A stretch of 64,000 nt of DNA from Deltaproteobacteria bacterium RIFCSPHIGHO2_02_FULL_40_28 (GTDB lineage: Bacteria > UBA10199 > 2-12-FULL-40-28), in contig MGRJ01000004.1 of NCBI GenBank assembly GCA_001798135.1, positions 50,016 to 114,015 on the forward strand, written 5' to 3'. Of the stretch, positions 17,083 through 25,621 are shown piece after piece. Every line of letters starts with the position of its first letter. Position 1 is the first letter of the stretch. The notes below the pieces were generated by a model, which saw only the letters and a program-made list of their open reading frames with translations, ran no database searches and was not told the DNA's origin. Both the position numbers and the translations under genes were made by a program.

Positions 17083-18285
17083 ATGCGTTACATTAAAGAT
17101 GAAGTTATTGATATTATTGATAAAAAAAAGAAGATGGCTTTTATTGCAGGCCCCAGGCAGGTAGGAAAAACAACTTTTGTTCAGCATCTTTTGAAGGAAG
17201 TGTCAGTTCAAGATGGTTATTACAATTGGGATATTGAAACCCATCGTCAAAAAATTATTAAAGATCCTCTTCATTTTTGGGTTAATTCTCCCATGCCATC
17301 ACGTATTGTTTTAGATGAGATTCACAAATATCCTCGTTGGAAACGGCTTTTGAAAGGGTTTTATGATGAAAACAAAGGGAAAACGGAAATTCTAGTTACA
17401 GGGAGTGGGAGATTGGATGTTTATCAGAGGGGGGGCGATTCTCTTTTTGGTCGGTATCATCTTTTCCATCTTTTTCCTTATTCGGTTGGAGAGATGGAAA
17501 ACAAAAATATTTGTCCACCTTCTCCTAAGGATTGTATTCAAAAAATTTTTGATCATCCCAAAGAAACTCATGCTTTTGAATCTCTTTGGAAATTGAATGG
17601 TTTTCCGGAACCACTTTTTGCAGGTACAGAGAAAGAGCTTATTCAGTGGCAAAATGATCATCGTCAGTTAATTCTCAAAGAAGACATGAGAGATTTAACT
17701 CAAATTAGGGAATTGGGTTTGGTTGAAATGCTAACAGGTCTTTTACCAGAGCGGGTTGGTTCTCCTTTATCCATCAATGCTTTAAGAGAGACGTTAAATG
17801 TAAATTTTAATTCCGTAAAAAACTGGCTTATGGTTTTGGATCGTCTTTATTATCTTTTTTTAGTGAGCCCCTATTCTGGAAAACTTTCACGAGCCTTGCG
17901 TCGGGAACAGAAGGTTTATTTTTATGACTGGGCAGAACTTGAGGATGAATCTAAGAGGTTAGAAAACCTCGTTGCTGTTCATCTTAAAAAGGCTTGTGCT
18001 TTCTGGACGGATGCGGGGTATGGAACTTTTGATCTTCGATTTGTTCGGGACAAAGAAAAAAGAGAAGTTGATTTTTTGATTTGTGATAAGAACAAACCTT
18101 TTATTTTAGTAGAATGTAAAATATCTTTAAAAGATATTGACCCTTCTTTGATTTATTTTAAGGAGAGATTAAAACCAACTTATTCTTTTCAAGTTGGAAC
18201 ATCTTTTGAAAAAGATTATCTTGCAGAGAAAAAAGAGGGAATTTATTTATGTCATGCAGCCAGATTTCTAGCTGCCCTTCCTTAA
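17083..18285 (+). CDS. AAA ATPase with C-terminal DUF4143 domain (copy 3)
   Basis: About 400 residues, more diverged than copies 1 and 2. Walker A AGPRQVGKTTFVQ, Walker B RIVLDEIHKYPRWK, conserved VTGSGRLDVYQRGGDSLFGRY and C-terminal RDKEKREVDFLIC...LVECKI. It has an insertion after the sensor segment (NKNICPPSPKDCIQKIF). The start at 17083 follows the promoter directly; an ATG at 17062 would lie inside the operator. It converges on the gene at 18288 with 2 nt between stops. Confidence 0.87.
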   Translation: MRYIKDEVIDIIDKKKKMAFIAGPRQVGKTTFVQHLLKEVSVQDGYYNWDIETHRQKIIKDPLHFWVNSPMPSRIVLDEIHKYPRWKRLLKGFYDENKGKTEILVTGSGRLDVYQRGGDSLFGRYHLFHLFPYSVGEMENKNICPPSPKDCIQKIFDHPKETHAFESLWKLNGFPEPLFAGTEKELIQWQNDHRQLILKEDMRDLTQIRELGLVEMLTGLLPERVGSPLSINALRETLNVNFNSVKNWLMVLDRLYYLFLVSPYSGKLSRALRREQKVYFYDWAELEDESKRLENLVAVHLKKACAFWTDAGYGTFDLRFVRDKEKREVDFLICDKNKPFILVECKISLKDIDPSLIYFKERLKPTYSFQVGTSFEKDYLAEKKEGIYLCHAARFLAALP

Positions 18286-18287
18286 GT

Positions 18288-18827
18288 TTAATAAAAATTC
18301 GCTTGTTCGCAAATCCAATCGCGTAGATCGGTTAATCCGTCATACATTTTGTAAGATCCCCATAGGGCTGTGGCACCCGTAACGACCATCCACATTGGAT
18401 TTGCTCCAATTATCACTACAGTCGCTGCTCCTCCAATACCACCCACATAAGAGATTCCAGCAGCTATAGCCATATCTGTAACAACATTAGTTGCTGCTCG
18501 TTCAACGGAATTGATGCCGTACCTTCCCTTAAGCCCATTTTCTACGAGAGAGGGAATTGCAGTGAGCCCCATACCAATACCGGTACAAACTTTGGCTGAT
18601 TTGGAAACAGTAGTTATATTTTTTACTCTGGCTGTTCGATATTTGTCGACAGATTCTGAGGCTTGAAAAACTTCACGAGTAGTGAGCCCACCGAATTCTC
18701 TAAAAAGAGCTGCTCCCAGTCCCACTATTACTGGTTGGATATAAGCTTCAAGTTCACTGATCTGATTGGCATCATCAGCAATTTGTTGAAGGCTAACTGA
18801 TTTACCTGAAAGGTTTGGGGGTGACAT
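18288..18827 (-). CDS. Small glycine-rich hydrophobic protein of unknown function
   Basis: 179 residues without a classical signal peptide. The second half is rich in Gly, Ala and Val (AGISYVGGIGGAATVVIIGANPMWMVVTGATALWGSYKMYDG), giving one or two possible membrane hairpins of glycine-zipper type. It ends ...CEQANFY, similar to ...NKLGFY in its upstream neighbour. The two genes are 37 nt apart and probably co-expressed. No family recognised; a secreted or membrane-inserting protein is possible but not shown. Confidence 0.7.
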   Translation of the reverse strand: MSPPNLSGKSVSLQQIADDANQISELEAYIQPVIVGLGAALFREFGGLTTREVFQASESVDKYRTARVKNITTVSKSAKVCTGIGMGLTAIPSLVENGLKGRYGINSVERAATNVVTDMAIAAGISYVGGIGGAATVVIIGANPMWMVVTGATALWGSYKMYDGLTDLRDWICEQANFY

Positions 18828-18864
18828 AGTAATTTAAATTTGCATAAGCTTTTTTATTTTAATT

Positions 18865-19671
18865 TTAATAAAACCCTAGTTTATTAAAAGCTACATCACG
18901 TGCATCTGATAATGCATAGTCAATTCCAAAGCCAATGCCTGCTCCAACGCCTGCTCCAATGAGAGTTCCAACGCCTGGGAACATGAGGCCAGTGCCTATA
19001 TAAGCTCCTATGGTAGCTCCCATTGCGGCACAAGTACCACCAATGACAACATCTGTAGCAAAATCAGCGCCTGCTCTCCCACCACTTTTTAATCCAGTTT
19101 GGTAGGCAGAATAGTTTTCATGCGCAGAAAGACCACTAATAACCGCGGTACCAAGAATGCCACCCCATTTTGCCGTAGCACCAGCAGATCTCCGTAAAGC
19201 CTTTCCTGCATCACGTTCTGCCATTGCTATTGCTTCTCGTCCTTTTGGCGCTAAAGCAGCTAAGGCTTCTCTTGATGTTGTTCTTATTGCTGTAGTTTCA
19301 GCGCTTTCAAATTGTTTCACGGTTTGAGCTAGGTTTCCTGTTCTCAGTGCCTGTAATTTTTCAGCACCCTCAGCATATTGTGTAGCTAGTACAGTATTTG
19401 TTGGAGTTGCTCGTACCTTACCAGCTAAATCATCTTGGGATTTGAGTATTTGATCTAAATCTTCATAGAATTGAAGGCGAGCTGCTTTGGCTTGTGTTTC
19501 CGCTATATATACAGCCTCAGTTCTACCGCCTACCAGATTATAAATACCAGGATAAGCGGTTGCTCCCACTATTCCTGGAACAACTGCTTTTGTTAGAGAT
19601 GTCATAATAACATCACTTCTATCAACCGGACCGGCGGTTTGCATTTTAGGTCCTGAAACTGGGTTTACCAT
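18865..19671 (-). CDS. Glycine-zipper protein of unknown function
   Basis: 268 residues with a strong ribosome site (AGAGGAG, 5 nt before ATG). The middle is helical and Ala/Gln/Glu-rich (about 60-150). The C-terminal third contains glycine-zipper repeats (AAMGATIGAYIGTGLMFPGVGTLIGAGVGAGIGFG), a pattern that inserts into or packs on membranes. No N-terminal signal peptide. The architecture of coiled coil plus glycine zipper resembles that of some secreted toxins and translocators, but there is no specific family match I can name. Confidence 0.72.
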   Translation of the reverse strand: MVNPVSGPKMQTAGPVDRSDVIMTSLTKAVVPGIVGATAYPGIYNLVGGRTEAVYIAETQAKAARLQFYEDLDQILKSQDDLAGKVRATPTNTVLATQYAEGAEKLQALRTGNLAQTVKQFESAETTAIRTTSREALAALAPKGREAIAMAERDAGKALRRSAGATAKWGGILGTAVISGLSAHENYSAYQTGLKSGGRAGADFATDVVIGGTCAAMGATIGAYIGTGLMFPGVGTLIGAGVGAGIGFGIDYALSDARDVAFNKLGFY

Positions 19672-19820
19672 AAATTCTCCTCTGAGGTTTTACAACCCCG
19701 TTCATATTCATTTAGCTTACACCCCCCTATCGGCAGAAAAAAAACAATGTTGCGAGAAAAATTAATTGACAGGTTTTTGAACAGAAAAGGTATGACGCAG
19801 TAAGTCAAGAGGAATAATTT

Positions 19821-19922
19821 AACTCCCCCTTCCCCCTCTTAACATTAAGAGGGGGTGAAAGATAGATTTGTCTTTCTTAAATTTTTTACCCCCTCTTAAA
19901 ATAAGAGGGGGAAGGGGGAGTT
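19821..19922. repeat. Long C/G-rich inverted repeat with two inner hairpins, at the parA 3' end
   Basis: Outer arms 19821-19841 and 19902-19922 are a perfect 21-bp inverted repeat. Each arm also pairs with its neighbour: CCCCCTCTTAA/TTAAGAGGGGG at 19832-19855 and a matching hairpin on the right. GAAAGA/TCTTTC lies between them. The right end supplies the first two bases of the parA stop codon. It may end parA transcription, but its form is that of a mobile palindrome. Confidence 0.8.
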
Positions 19923-20784
19923 ATCTTTTCAGCTTTTTAATCACTTCTTCCGCCAGGGCCGAGTAGTTAATAGAGCCTGAAGAAGAGGGAGCAAATTGAA
20001 AAACCGGGCGGCCTTCGAGTTGAGCCTTGTTTAAATCGGTATTAACCGTAATGCGGGATTTAAAAATATTTCCTTTAAAATAATTTTTTAGATTTTCTTC
20101 AACCAATTGATTCATGGTTAGGTTGCGCCCGTCAACCCGTGTAAACAAAACACCCAGCATTTTGAGGGTGGTATTTAAACGTTCATTCACTGTTTCTAAG
20201 GTATCCAATAAATCGGTTACTCCCTCAAAAGCTAAAACCGACATCTCACAAGGAACCAACACATGATGAGCCGCACACAAACTGTTGATGGTTAAATTTC
20301 CTAAATTGGGGGGAGAATCCAAAATAATAAAATCATATAAGGTTTTAGCCGTACTTAAGGCATTGCTTAAAATTTGTTCGCGACCAATTTTTCCAGCTAA
20401 GGCTCCTTCTGTTTCATATAAAGATTTATCTCCTGGAGTAATGTGTAAATCTTCAATTTCAGTTTTAATTACAGCATCTAAAATGTTTCCCTTTTTAGCT
20501 GTGATCACCGAAGAAAGCGGAGCATATTCAACTCCTGTTGGAATGACAGAAGAAAGAGATTTTTCTACATGCCCCTGAGGATCCATATCGATAATTAAAA
20601 CTTTCTTTTGATGAAACTGATTGAGGGCTGCACCCAAATTAACAGCAGTGGTGGTTTTGCCAACCCCGCCTTTTTGAGAACACACAGCAATGATGGCAGC
20701 CTTTTTATTTCCCGTGGCATACTTAGATGGGGTTTTGGTAATGTCAACAGATGCAATCAGTTCCTTCAATTTTTCAGTAATCAT
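19921..20784 (-). CDS. Orphan ParA/Soj-type Walker ATPase
   Basis: Deviant-Walker ATPase of the ParA/MinD family used to segregate or position DNA or protein complexes. CSQKGGVGKTTTAVN near residue 36 is the deviant Walker A with the signature lysine; VLIIDMDPQGH is A', and FIILDSPPNLGNLT is Walker B. The first 30 residues form a short N-terminal extension. A GGAGG site lies 4 nt upstream of the ATG. No parB or parS-like gene is adjacent, and the next gene is divergent, so the cargo is unknown. Confidence 0.92.
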   Translation of the reverse strand: MITEKLKELIASVDITKTPSKYATGNKKAAIIAVCSQKGGVGKTTTAVNLGAALNQFHQKKVLIIDMDPQGHVEKSLSSVIPTGVEYAPLSSVITAKKGNILDAVIKTEIEDLHITPGDKSLYETEGALAGKIGREQILSNALSTAKTLYDFIILDSPPNLGNLTINSLCAAHHVLVPCEMSVLAFEGVTDLLDTLETVNERLNTTLKMLGVLFTRVDGRNLTMNQLVEENLKNYFKGNIFKSRITVNTDLNKAQLEGRPVFQFAPSSSGSINYSALAEEVIKKLKR

Positions 20785-20804
20785 GGTTCCTCCAATTTTT
20801 AAAA

Positions 20805-20830
20805 CGCTAGTATAGGGAATTAGGCTAGCG
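20805..20830. promoter_or_regulatory. Small inverted repeat upstream of parA
   Basis: CGCTAG (20805-20810) and CTAGCG (20825-20830) form a 6-bp inverted repeat separated by 14 nt. It surrounds a TATACT (minus strand) that could serve as the -10 box of parA. No convincing -35 box is visible. ParA autoregulation is common, so an operator is plausible. Confidence 0.35.
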
Positions 20831-20910
20831 CAAGAGTAAAAAAACTTAGGACCCGTTGGGAGCTAAGGGGGAGAGTTTCTTGCTTGCTAACCCCATGATA
20901 TAACTTTAGA

Positions 20911-21408
20911 ATGAGTTCATCTATGAAACGACTAACCTTCCCCAAGTCCTTAGAACCTGTTTTTAGTGCTTTGGCAAAAGTATTAGTTCCTGCTCAGGAT
21001 GATTTAATTTTAGAAGGTTTTGAAGCTCATTTCTTTTTTAACTTTGGTCGTATTTTTAATGAACTTCCTCCTATTTTTAGGTGGGGATTTATTTGGGGCA
21101 TTCGTTTTTTTGATTGGTTTCCGGTTCTTTTTGGTTTTGGTTTAAATCGTTTTTCGCATCTTTCATTTGAATCAGCAAAAAAATATGTAGATGCCTGGGC
21201 CAATGGACGATTAGGTGTGTGTCGCGAATTTTTTAAAACTTTAAAAGCCATGGTGATTTTAGTTTATTTTTCAGAACCCAAGGTGTGGGAAGTAATTGGC
21301 TATGCGCCAGAAAATCACTTGAAAGAAAGAATTGAAATGCGAAAGAAAATTTTAAGTGGCGGGGAAGAAAAAGTTCATTGGCCACATGAGGAAGAAACGA
21401 ATGCGTAA
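20911..21408 (+). CDS. Unknown protein preceding a GMC oxidoreductase
   Basis: 165 residues, rich in Phe and Trp in the centre (HFFFNFGRIFNELPPIFRWGFIWGIRFFDWF), with no signal peptide. The sequence FESAKKYVDAWANGRLG...FKTLKAMVILVYFSEPKVWEVIGY looks like the small helical subunit often encoded next to GMC-type dehydrogenases, comparable in context to the gluconate 2-dehydrogenase subunit 3 group. That link rests on position and general look. It is separated from the oxidoreductase by a 159-bp folded element. Confidence 0.7.
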   Translation: MSSSMKRLTFPKSLEPVFSALAKVLVPAQDDLILEGFEAHFFFNFGRIFNELPPIFRWGFIWGIRFFDWFPVLFGFGLNRFSHLSFESAKKYVDAWANGRLGVCREFFKTLKAMVILVYFSEPKVWEVIGYAPENHLKERIEMRKKILSGGEEKVHWPHEEETNA

Positions 21409-21417
21409 TTACAATTG

Positions 21418-21576
21418 GTTTACAACGGAGAAAAAATGTCTTGAAGCAAAAGTGTCTCGGAGACGATTTGTCCTTACGAAAAAACAAAACAAATCGGCGA
21501 GAGCAAGCAACTTTTAAGACTCGATGTCTTAAAAGATTGCGGCTTTTGCAAAAGACATTTTTTCTCCGTTGTAAAC
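21418..21576. repeat. 159-bp multi-hairpin element with 25-bp perfect terminal inverted repeats
   Basis: The ends 21418-21442 and 21552-21576 are perfect 25-bp inverted repeats starting GTTTACAACGGAG. Inside lie GCAAAAG/CTTTTGC (21446/21543), the palindrome GTCTCGGAGAC (21454-21464), CGATTTGT/ACAAATCG (21464/21489) and a 10-bp stem CTTTTAAGAC/GTCTTAAAAG (21511-21535). As RNA it would fold into a closed multi-branched structure. No target duplication is visible. It could be a MITE or a structured leader of the GMC gene, 15 nt downstream. Confidence 0.8.
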
Positions 21577-21591
21577 AGGGAATTTATTTTC

Positions 21592-23118
21592 ATGATTATC
21601 GATTCTGGGCAAGTAACTAAAAACATCGATGAAACCTGTGATGTTGTTGTGGTAGGCTCTGGTGCTGGTGGCTCGGTGATGGCCAAGGAACTGGCAGAAA
21701 GGGGTTTGTCTGTTATTTTGATTGAAGAAGGTGGCTACCATACGGTGGAATCTTTTAACAATACCGATACAATCAATTCGCTTGTTAATCTTTATCGCAA
21801 CGCCGGGGGTACTTTTCTTGCTGGTAAACCAAACGTGATGTATGCCGAAGGTTGTTGTGTGGGTGGATCTACCACTATCAACGGGGGCATGTGTTGGCGC
21901 ACTCCCGATAAAATTTTAAAACGGTGGCAATGGGAGTTTGGTCTTACTGATTTAACTCCTAAAAAAATGGAACCCTTTCATCACCGGGTAGAAGAAATTA
22001 TTTCAGTTAAACCTGTTTTGCAAGAATCCATGAATAACGATTCGATGATTTTAAAACGCGGGGCTGATAAATTAGGATACCAAACTCGTGCTAATCTGCG
22101 TAATCACAATACCTGTGTGGGAGCTAATCAGTGTATTACAGGTTGCCCCACAGGAGGAAAACAACCCCCGCTTGTTACTTACATTCCTGCTTTTTTAAAA
22201 GCGGGTGGAAAACTAATCACCCATTGCCGTGTTAAAAAAATTCGTCTTAAAAACCGCCGAGCCACAGGGGTAAAGGGTGTTATGATCGATCCAGTAACCA
22301 AGGCTGTGCGTGCCAAGGTTAAAATTCGTTCCAAAATTACCATTGTGTGTTGTGGCGCTGTGCAAACCCCGGCGCTTCTCATGCGGAGTGGTATTAGAAG
22401 TGCTTCGGGTGCGTTAGGAAATAATCTTTTTATTCATCCTAACACTAAGGTGTTAGGTGTTTTTGATGAACCTATTTATGGATGGAAGGGAGTTAACCAA
22501 GCTTATCAAATCACCGAATTTATTGATGAGGGTATTATTATGGGGGTTAATTTTATTCCTCCCGGTATTTTTGCCCTGGCTTTTCCATTCTATGGTGGGG
22601 GTTTTTTAAATACAATGAAGGAGATTTTTAATCACTCGGTGTGTGGTGCAGCTTTAATTGAAGACACCTCGCGCGGGCGTGTAATTAATCTTCCATTTGA
22701 TCAAGTTGTTACAACCTATCAACTCAATGCCAGAGATTTTGAGTTGGCTAAAAGAGCCACAGCACTTTTGGCCGAAATTTATTTTGCTGCCGGAGCTAAA
22801 AGGGTTTACCTTCCATTTAGAAATTTACATGAAATTAATTCCATTGATGAAGTGAGAAAAATTTATACAACACAATTAAAACCCATCGATTTAGAATTGA
22901 TGAGTGTGCATATTATGGGCACTTGCCGCATGGGAATTAATTCTCAACAATCTGTTGTGAATCCCAGTGGAGAATTACACGATGTAAAAGGATTATTTGT
23001 TGCTGATGCTTCTCTTTTTCCTAGCTCCATTGGGGTTAACCCACAACAAACTATTATGGCCTTGGCAACCCGTAGTGCTTTTTTAATTTCTGAAAATATT
23101 TCGAGGTATATGATATAA
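21592..23118 (+). CDS. GMC-family FAD-dependent oxidoreductase
   Basis: Flavin-dependent alcohol/sterol dehydrogenase or oxidase. VVVGSGAGGSVMAKELAERG near residue 19 is the FAD-binding GxGxxG followed by an IEEGG adenine-ribose contact; VGGSTTINGGMCWR is the second GMC segment. VHIMGTCRMG and VADASLFPSSIGVNPQQTIMALA form the C-terminal catalytic and FAD-binding part. At 508 residues the length fits the cholesterol-oxidase/long-chain-alcohol branch. Cys-rich TCVGANQCITGCPTGGK resembles a ferredoxin-like segment seen in some members. Substrate unknown. Confidence 0.9.
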   Translation: MIIDSGQVTKNIDETCDVVVVGSGAGGSVMAKELAERGLSVILIEEGGYHTVESFNNTDTINSLVNLYRNAGGTFLAGKPNVMYAEGCCVGGSTTINGGMCWRTPDKILKRWQWEFGLTDLTPKKMEPFHHRVEEIISVKPVLQESMNNDSMILKRGADKLGYQTRANLRNHNTCVGANQCITGCPTGGKQPPLVTYIPAFLKAGGKLITHCRVKKIRLKNRRATGVKGVMIDPVTKAVRAKVKIRSKITIVCCGAVQTPALLMRSGIRSASGALGNNLFIHPNTKVLGVFDEPIYGWKGVNQAYQITEFIDEGIIMGVNFIPPGIFALAFPFYGGGFLNTMKEIFNHSVCGAALIEDTSRGRVINLPFDQVVTTYQLNARDFELAKRATALLAEIYFAAGAKRVYLPFRNLHEINSIDEVRKIYTTQLKPIDLELMSVHIMGTCRMGINSQQSVVNPSGELHDVKGLFVADASLFPSSIGVNPQQTIMALATRSAFLISENISRYMI

Positions 23119-23143
23119 ATTGTTTGTTACTGAAGGAATGTAA

Positions 23144-23238
23144 AATCTGGCGGGGTGTTCCTTGAGGAACCGAGGACTGTCTGACGAGCCTTCAGGGCGA
23201 GGAGTTCCGCAGGGACGAAAGGAATACCCCGCCAGATT
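23144..23238. repeat. 95-bp palindromic element between the GMC and M20 peptidase genes
   Basis: Arms 23144-23163 (AATCTGGCGGGGTGTTCCTT) and 23219-23238 pair with one mismatch. A second inverted repeat, GGAAC/GTTCC (23166/23204), lies inside, enclosing a GC-rich body (CGAGGACTGTCTGACGAGCC). Base composition is far richer in G and C than the surroundings. It looks like a dispersed repeat; no other copy occurs in this window. Confidence 0.7.
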
Positions 23239-23250
23239 ATAGCACTTGAT

Positions 23251-24579
23251 ATGGTTTCAATTGATTGGCCACAAATTTACCAAGAATCCATTACTCATCT
23301 TCAAAATCTCATTCGTATTAATACTACAAATCCTCCTGGTCATGAAATGGAAGCCGTTAAATATTTGGCAACTATTTTACAAAAAGAAGGAATTCCATTT
23401 CAGATTTTTGAACCTATAACCGGTAGAGCTAACTTAGTAGCGAGTTTACCAGGAAATGGTTCTAAAAAACCTCTGCTTTTATCTTCACATCTCGATGTGG
23501 TGGAAGCGATAGAAAAACATTGGGAACATCCCCCTTTTTCTGGGGTGATTAAAGATGATTTTTTGTGGGGAAGGGGAGCACTTGATATGAAGCACATGAC
23601 AGTTTATGGCCTCATGTCTCTTCTTCTATGTAAACGTTTCAATATAAAACTTAATCGCAATCTTATTTTTTTAGCTGTGTGTGATGAAGAAGAAGGTTGT
23701 GTGTATGGTTCCGAATGGATGGTTAAAAATAAACCAGAACTGATACGTTCCGAATATGCCTTAAACGAAGTTGGTGGTTTTAGTCTTTATGTGGATGGAC
23801 ATCATTTTTTTCCTATTGGAGTGGCTGAAAAGGGTCTTTGCTGGTTTCGTATCACAACTCATGGTGAATCAGGGCATGGCTCGCTTCCTCATGGTAGGCA
23901 AGCTATTATGCGATTGATTTCGTCGGTTGCAAAATTAAACCATCATTTTCATCCTCACCATGTGAGTAAAACAACAGCTTATTTTATCGATTCTTTGGCG
24001 AGTGCATTAAAAGTTCCCAAGGGTTTTATTCTTAAACTTTTAAAAAATAAAAAATTAGCCCCGTTTTTTTTAAAAAAAATGCCCAATCAAAAACAAGCCA
24101 TGGGTTTTGCTGCTCTCTTGCACGACACCGTGACTCCTACCAAACTTTCTGCAGGGCAAAAAATCAATGTTATTCCTCATGAGGCAACTGTGGAATTTGA
24201 CGGGCGCATTATTCCAGGCCATACGGTTTCTGATTTTTTAAATCAGGTTAAAAATATTGTGGGCAATGATGTAGCTATAGAAATTCTGCGTTCTTGGGAT
24301 CCTACCGAATTTAATTTTAAAGATCCTTTTTTTGATGGCATTGTGGAGCAGGTAAAAAAACAAGTGCCGGGTGCCATTGCCGTTCCCTATCTTTGTCCTG
24401 GTTTTACAGATTCTACTTTTTACAAGCAATTGGGTATTACTTGTTTTGGTTTTGCTCCCGTGGTTTTACCCCCAGAGCTTAATTTCTCGGATTTATTCCA
24501 TGGATCCAATGAAAGAATTCCCATTAAGGGTTTCCAGCAAGGATTAAATATGTTATGGAATGTAGTTTCTCAGAGTTAA
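23251..24579 (+). CDS. M20 family metallopeptidase/deacylase
   Basis: Zinc-dependent M20/M25/M40 hydrolase of peptides or N-acyl amino acids. LLLSSHLDVVEA carries the first zinc His and catalytic Asp, GRGALDMKH the bridging Asp, CDEEEGCVYGS the catalytic Glu pair, and FHGSNERIPIKG the C-terminal zinc His. A dimerisation domain lies between. At 442 residues the length is typical. It runs directly into an oligopeptide-transporter permease gene (2-nt gap), suggesting uptake and cleavage of peptides in one unit. Confidence 0.92.
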   Translation: MVSIDWPQIYQESITHLQNLIRINTTNPPGHEMEAVKYLATILQKEGIPFQIFEPITGRANLVASLPGNGSKKPLLLSSHLDVVEAIEKHWEHPPFSGVIKDDFLWGRGALDMKHMTVYGLMSLLLCKRFNIKLNRNLIFLAVCDEEEGCVYGSEWMVKNKPELIRSEYALNEVGGFSLYVDGHHFFPIGVAEKGLCWFRITTHGESGHGSLPHGRQAIMRLISSVAKLNHHFHPHHVSKTTAYFIDSLASALKVPKGFILKLLKNKKLAPFFLKKMPNQKQAMGFAALLHDTVTPTKLSAGQKINVIPHEATVEFDGRIIPGHTVSDFLNQVKNIVGNDVAIEILRSWDPTEFNFKDPFFDGIVEQVKKQVPGAIAVPYLCPGFTDSTFYKQLGITCFGFAPVVLPPELNFSDLFHGSNERIPIKGFQQGLNMLWNVVSQS

Positions 24580-24581
24580 AA

Positions 24582-25601
24582 ATGACCAAGCAAATTTCTT
24601 ATGTTCAATTAATTTTTCGCCAATACTGGAACTCTTGGATAAATCGTTTTGGCTTGATATGTGTGTGTTTTCTTTTTGCGGTGGCAATTTTTTCGCCTCT
24701 CTTATCCAATGATTACCCTTATTTTTTGAAAAAAAATGGAAAAGAATATTTTCCTATTCTCACTCAAATTTTTCCTTTCAGTACCTGGATTCATTATGCT
24801 GATCTAGAAGGAATTGATTTTAAAAAAATTGTTCTTGAAGGGGATGATCGTATTGTTTTTCCTCCCATTCCCTATTCTCCAACCGAATATAATTTGGACG
24901 AACCTCTGGTTGCCCCTAGTTCCAAGCATTGGATGGGAACCGATGAACAAGGCAGAGATGTAACGAGCCGGCTTGTTTATGGATCTCAAATTTCTCTTTC
25001 GGTTGGATTTGTTGCTGTGGGTATTTATGTTTTGTTAGGTGTGATTGTTGGAGCCTTGGCTGGATATTATGGAGGCAAAGTTGATATGATTGTTTCGCGT
25101 GCCATGGAAATTATCATGTGTTTTCCAACTTTTTTTCTCATTTTAGCTGTGTTAGCTTTTATTGGTCCTAGCCTTTACAATATTATGTTTATCATCGGTA
25201 TTACAGGTTGGACAGGCATTGCCCGTTTGGTAAGGGCTGATTTTTTAAAATTACGTAATCAAGATTTTGTTACAGCCGTTATTGCTTCTGGGGCTAAGCC
25301 TGTACGGGTGATTTTTAAACATATTCTTCCCAATACTTTAGCTCCTGTGATGGTTTCAGCAAGTTTTGGTGTAGCCTCGGCTATTTTAGTTGAATCGTCG
25401 CTTTCTTACTTGGGCTTTGGTGTACAACCCCCCACTCCCAGTTGGGGAGATATCTTGTCGCAGTCGAGAGATTTTATGGACATTGCCTGGTGGCTTACCA
25501 TTTTTCCAGGCGTTGCTATTTTTATCACCATTACGGCTTTTAATTTAGTGGGAGAAGGTTTGCGGGATGCCATTGATCCGCGCTTAAAAACAGGGCAGTA
25601 G
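24582..25601 (+). CDS. Oligopeptide/dipeptide ABC transporter permease (OppC/DppC type)
   Basis: Inner-membrane permease. An N-terminal helix (FGLICVCFLFAVAIFSPLL) is followed by a periplasmic part and five C-terminal helices. HWMGTDEQGRDVTSRLVYGSQISLSVG is the OppC-type signature and the EAA loop is ASGAKPVRVIFKHILPNTLAPV. The ATG at 24582 directly follows the M20 stop; an ATG at 24555 would overlap that gene and adds nine atypical residues. About 339 residues. A matching OppB permease and a substrate-binding protein are not in the window. Confidence 0.9.
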   Translation: MTKQISYVQLIFRQYWNSWINRFGLICVCFLFAVAIFSPLLSNDYPYFLKKNGKEYFPILTQIFPFSTWIHYADLEGIDFKKIVLEGDDRIVFPPIPYSPTEYNLDEPLVAPSSKHWMGTDEQGRDVTSRLVYGSQISLSVGFVAVGIYVLLGVIVGALAGYYGGKVDMIVSRAMEIIMCFPTFFLILAVLAFIGPSLYNIMFIIGITGWTGIARLVRADFLKLRNQDFVTAVIASGAKPVRVIFKHILPNTLAPVMVSASFGVASAILVESSLSYLGFGVQPPTPSWGDILSQSRDFMDIAWWLTIFPGVAIFITITAFNLVGEGLRDAIDPRLKTGQ

Positions 25602-25621
25602 AAGCTTCAAAAAAGGTCCAG

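Noticed and set aside
24555..24581. Earlier start of the OppC-type gene overlapping the M20 gene
   Set aside because: The nine extra residues are the M20 3' end in another frame; the ATG at 24582 follows the stop directly.
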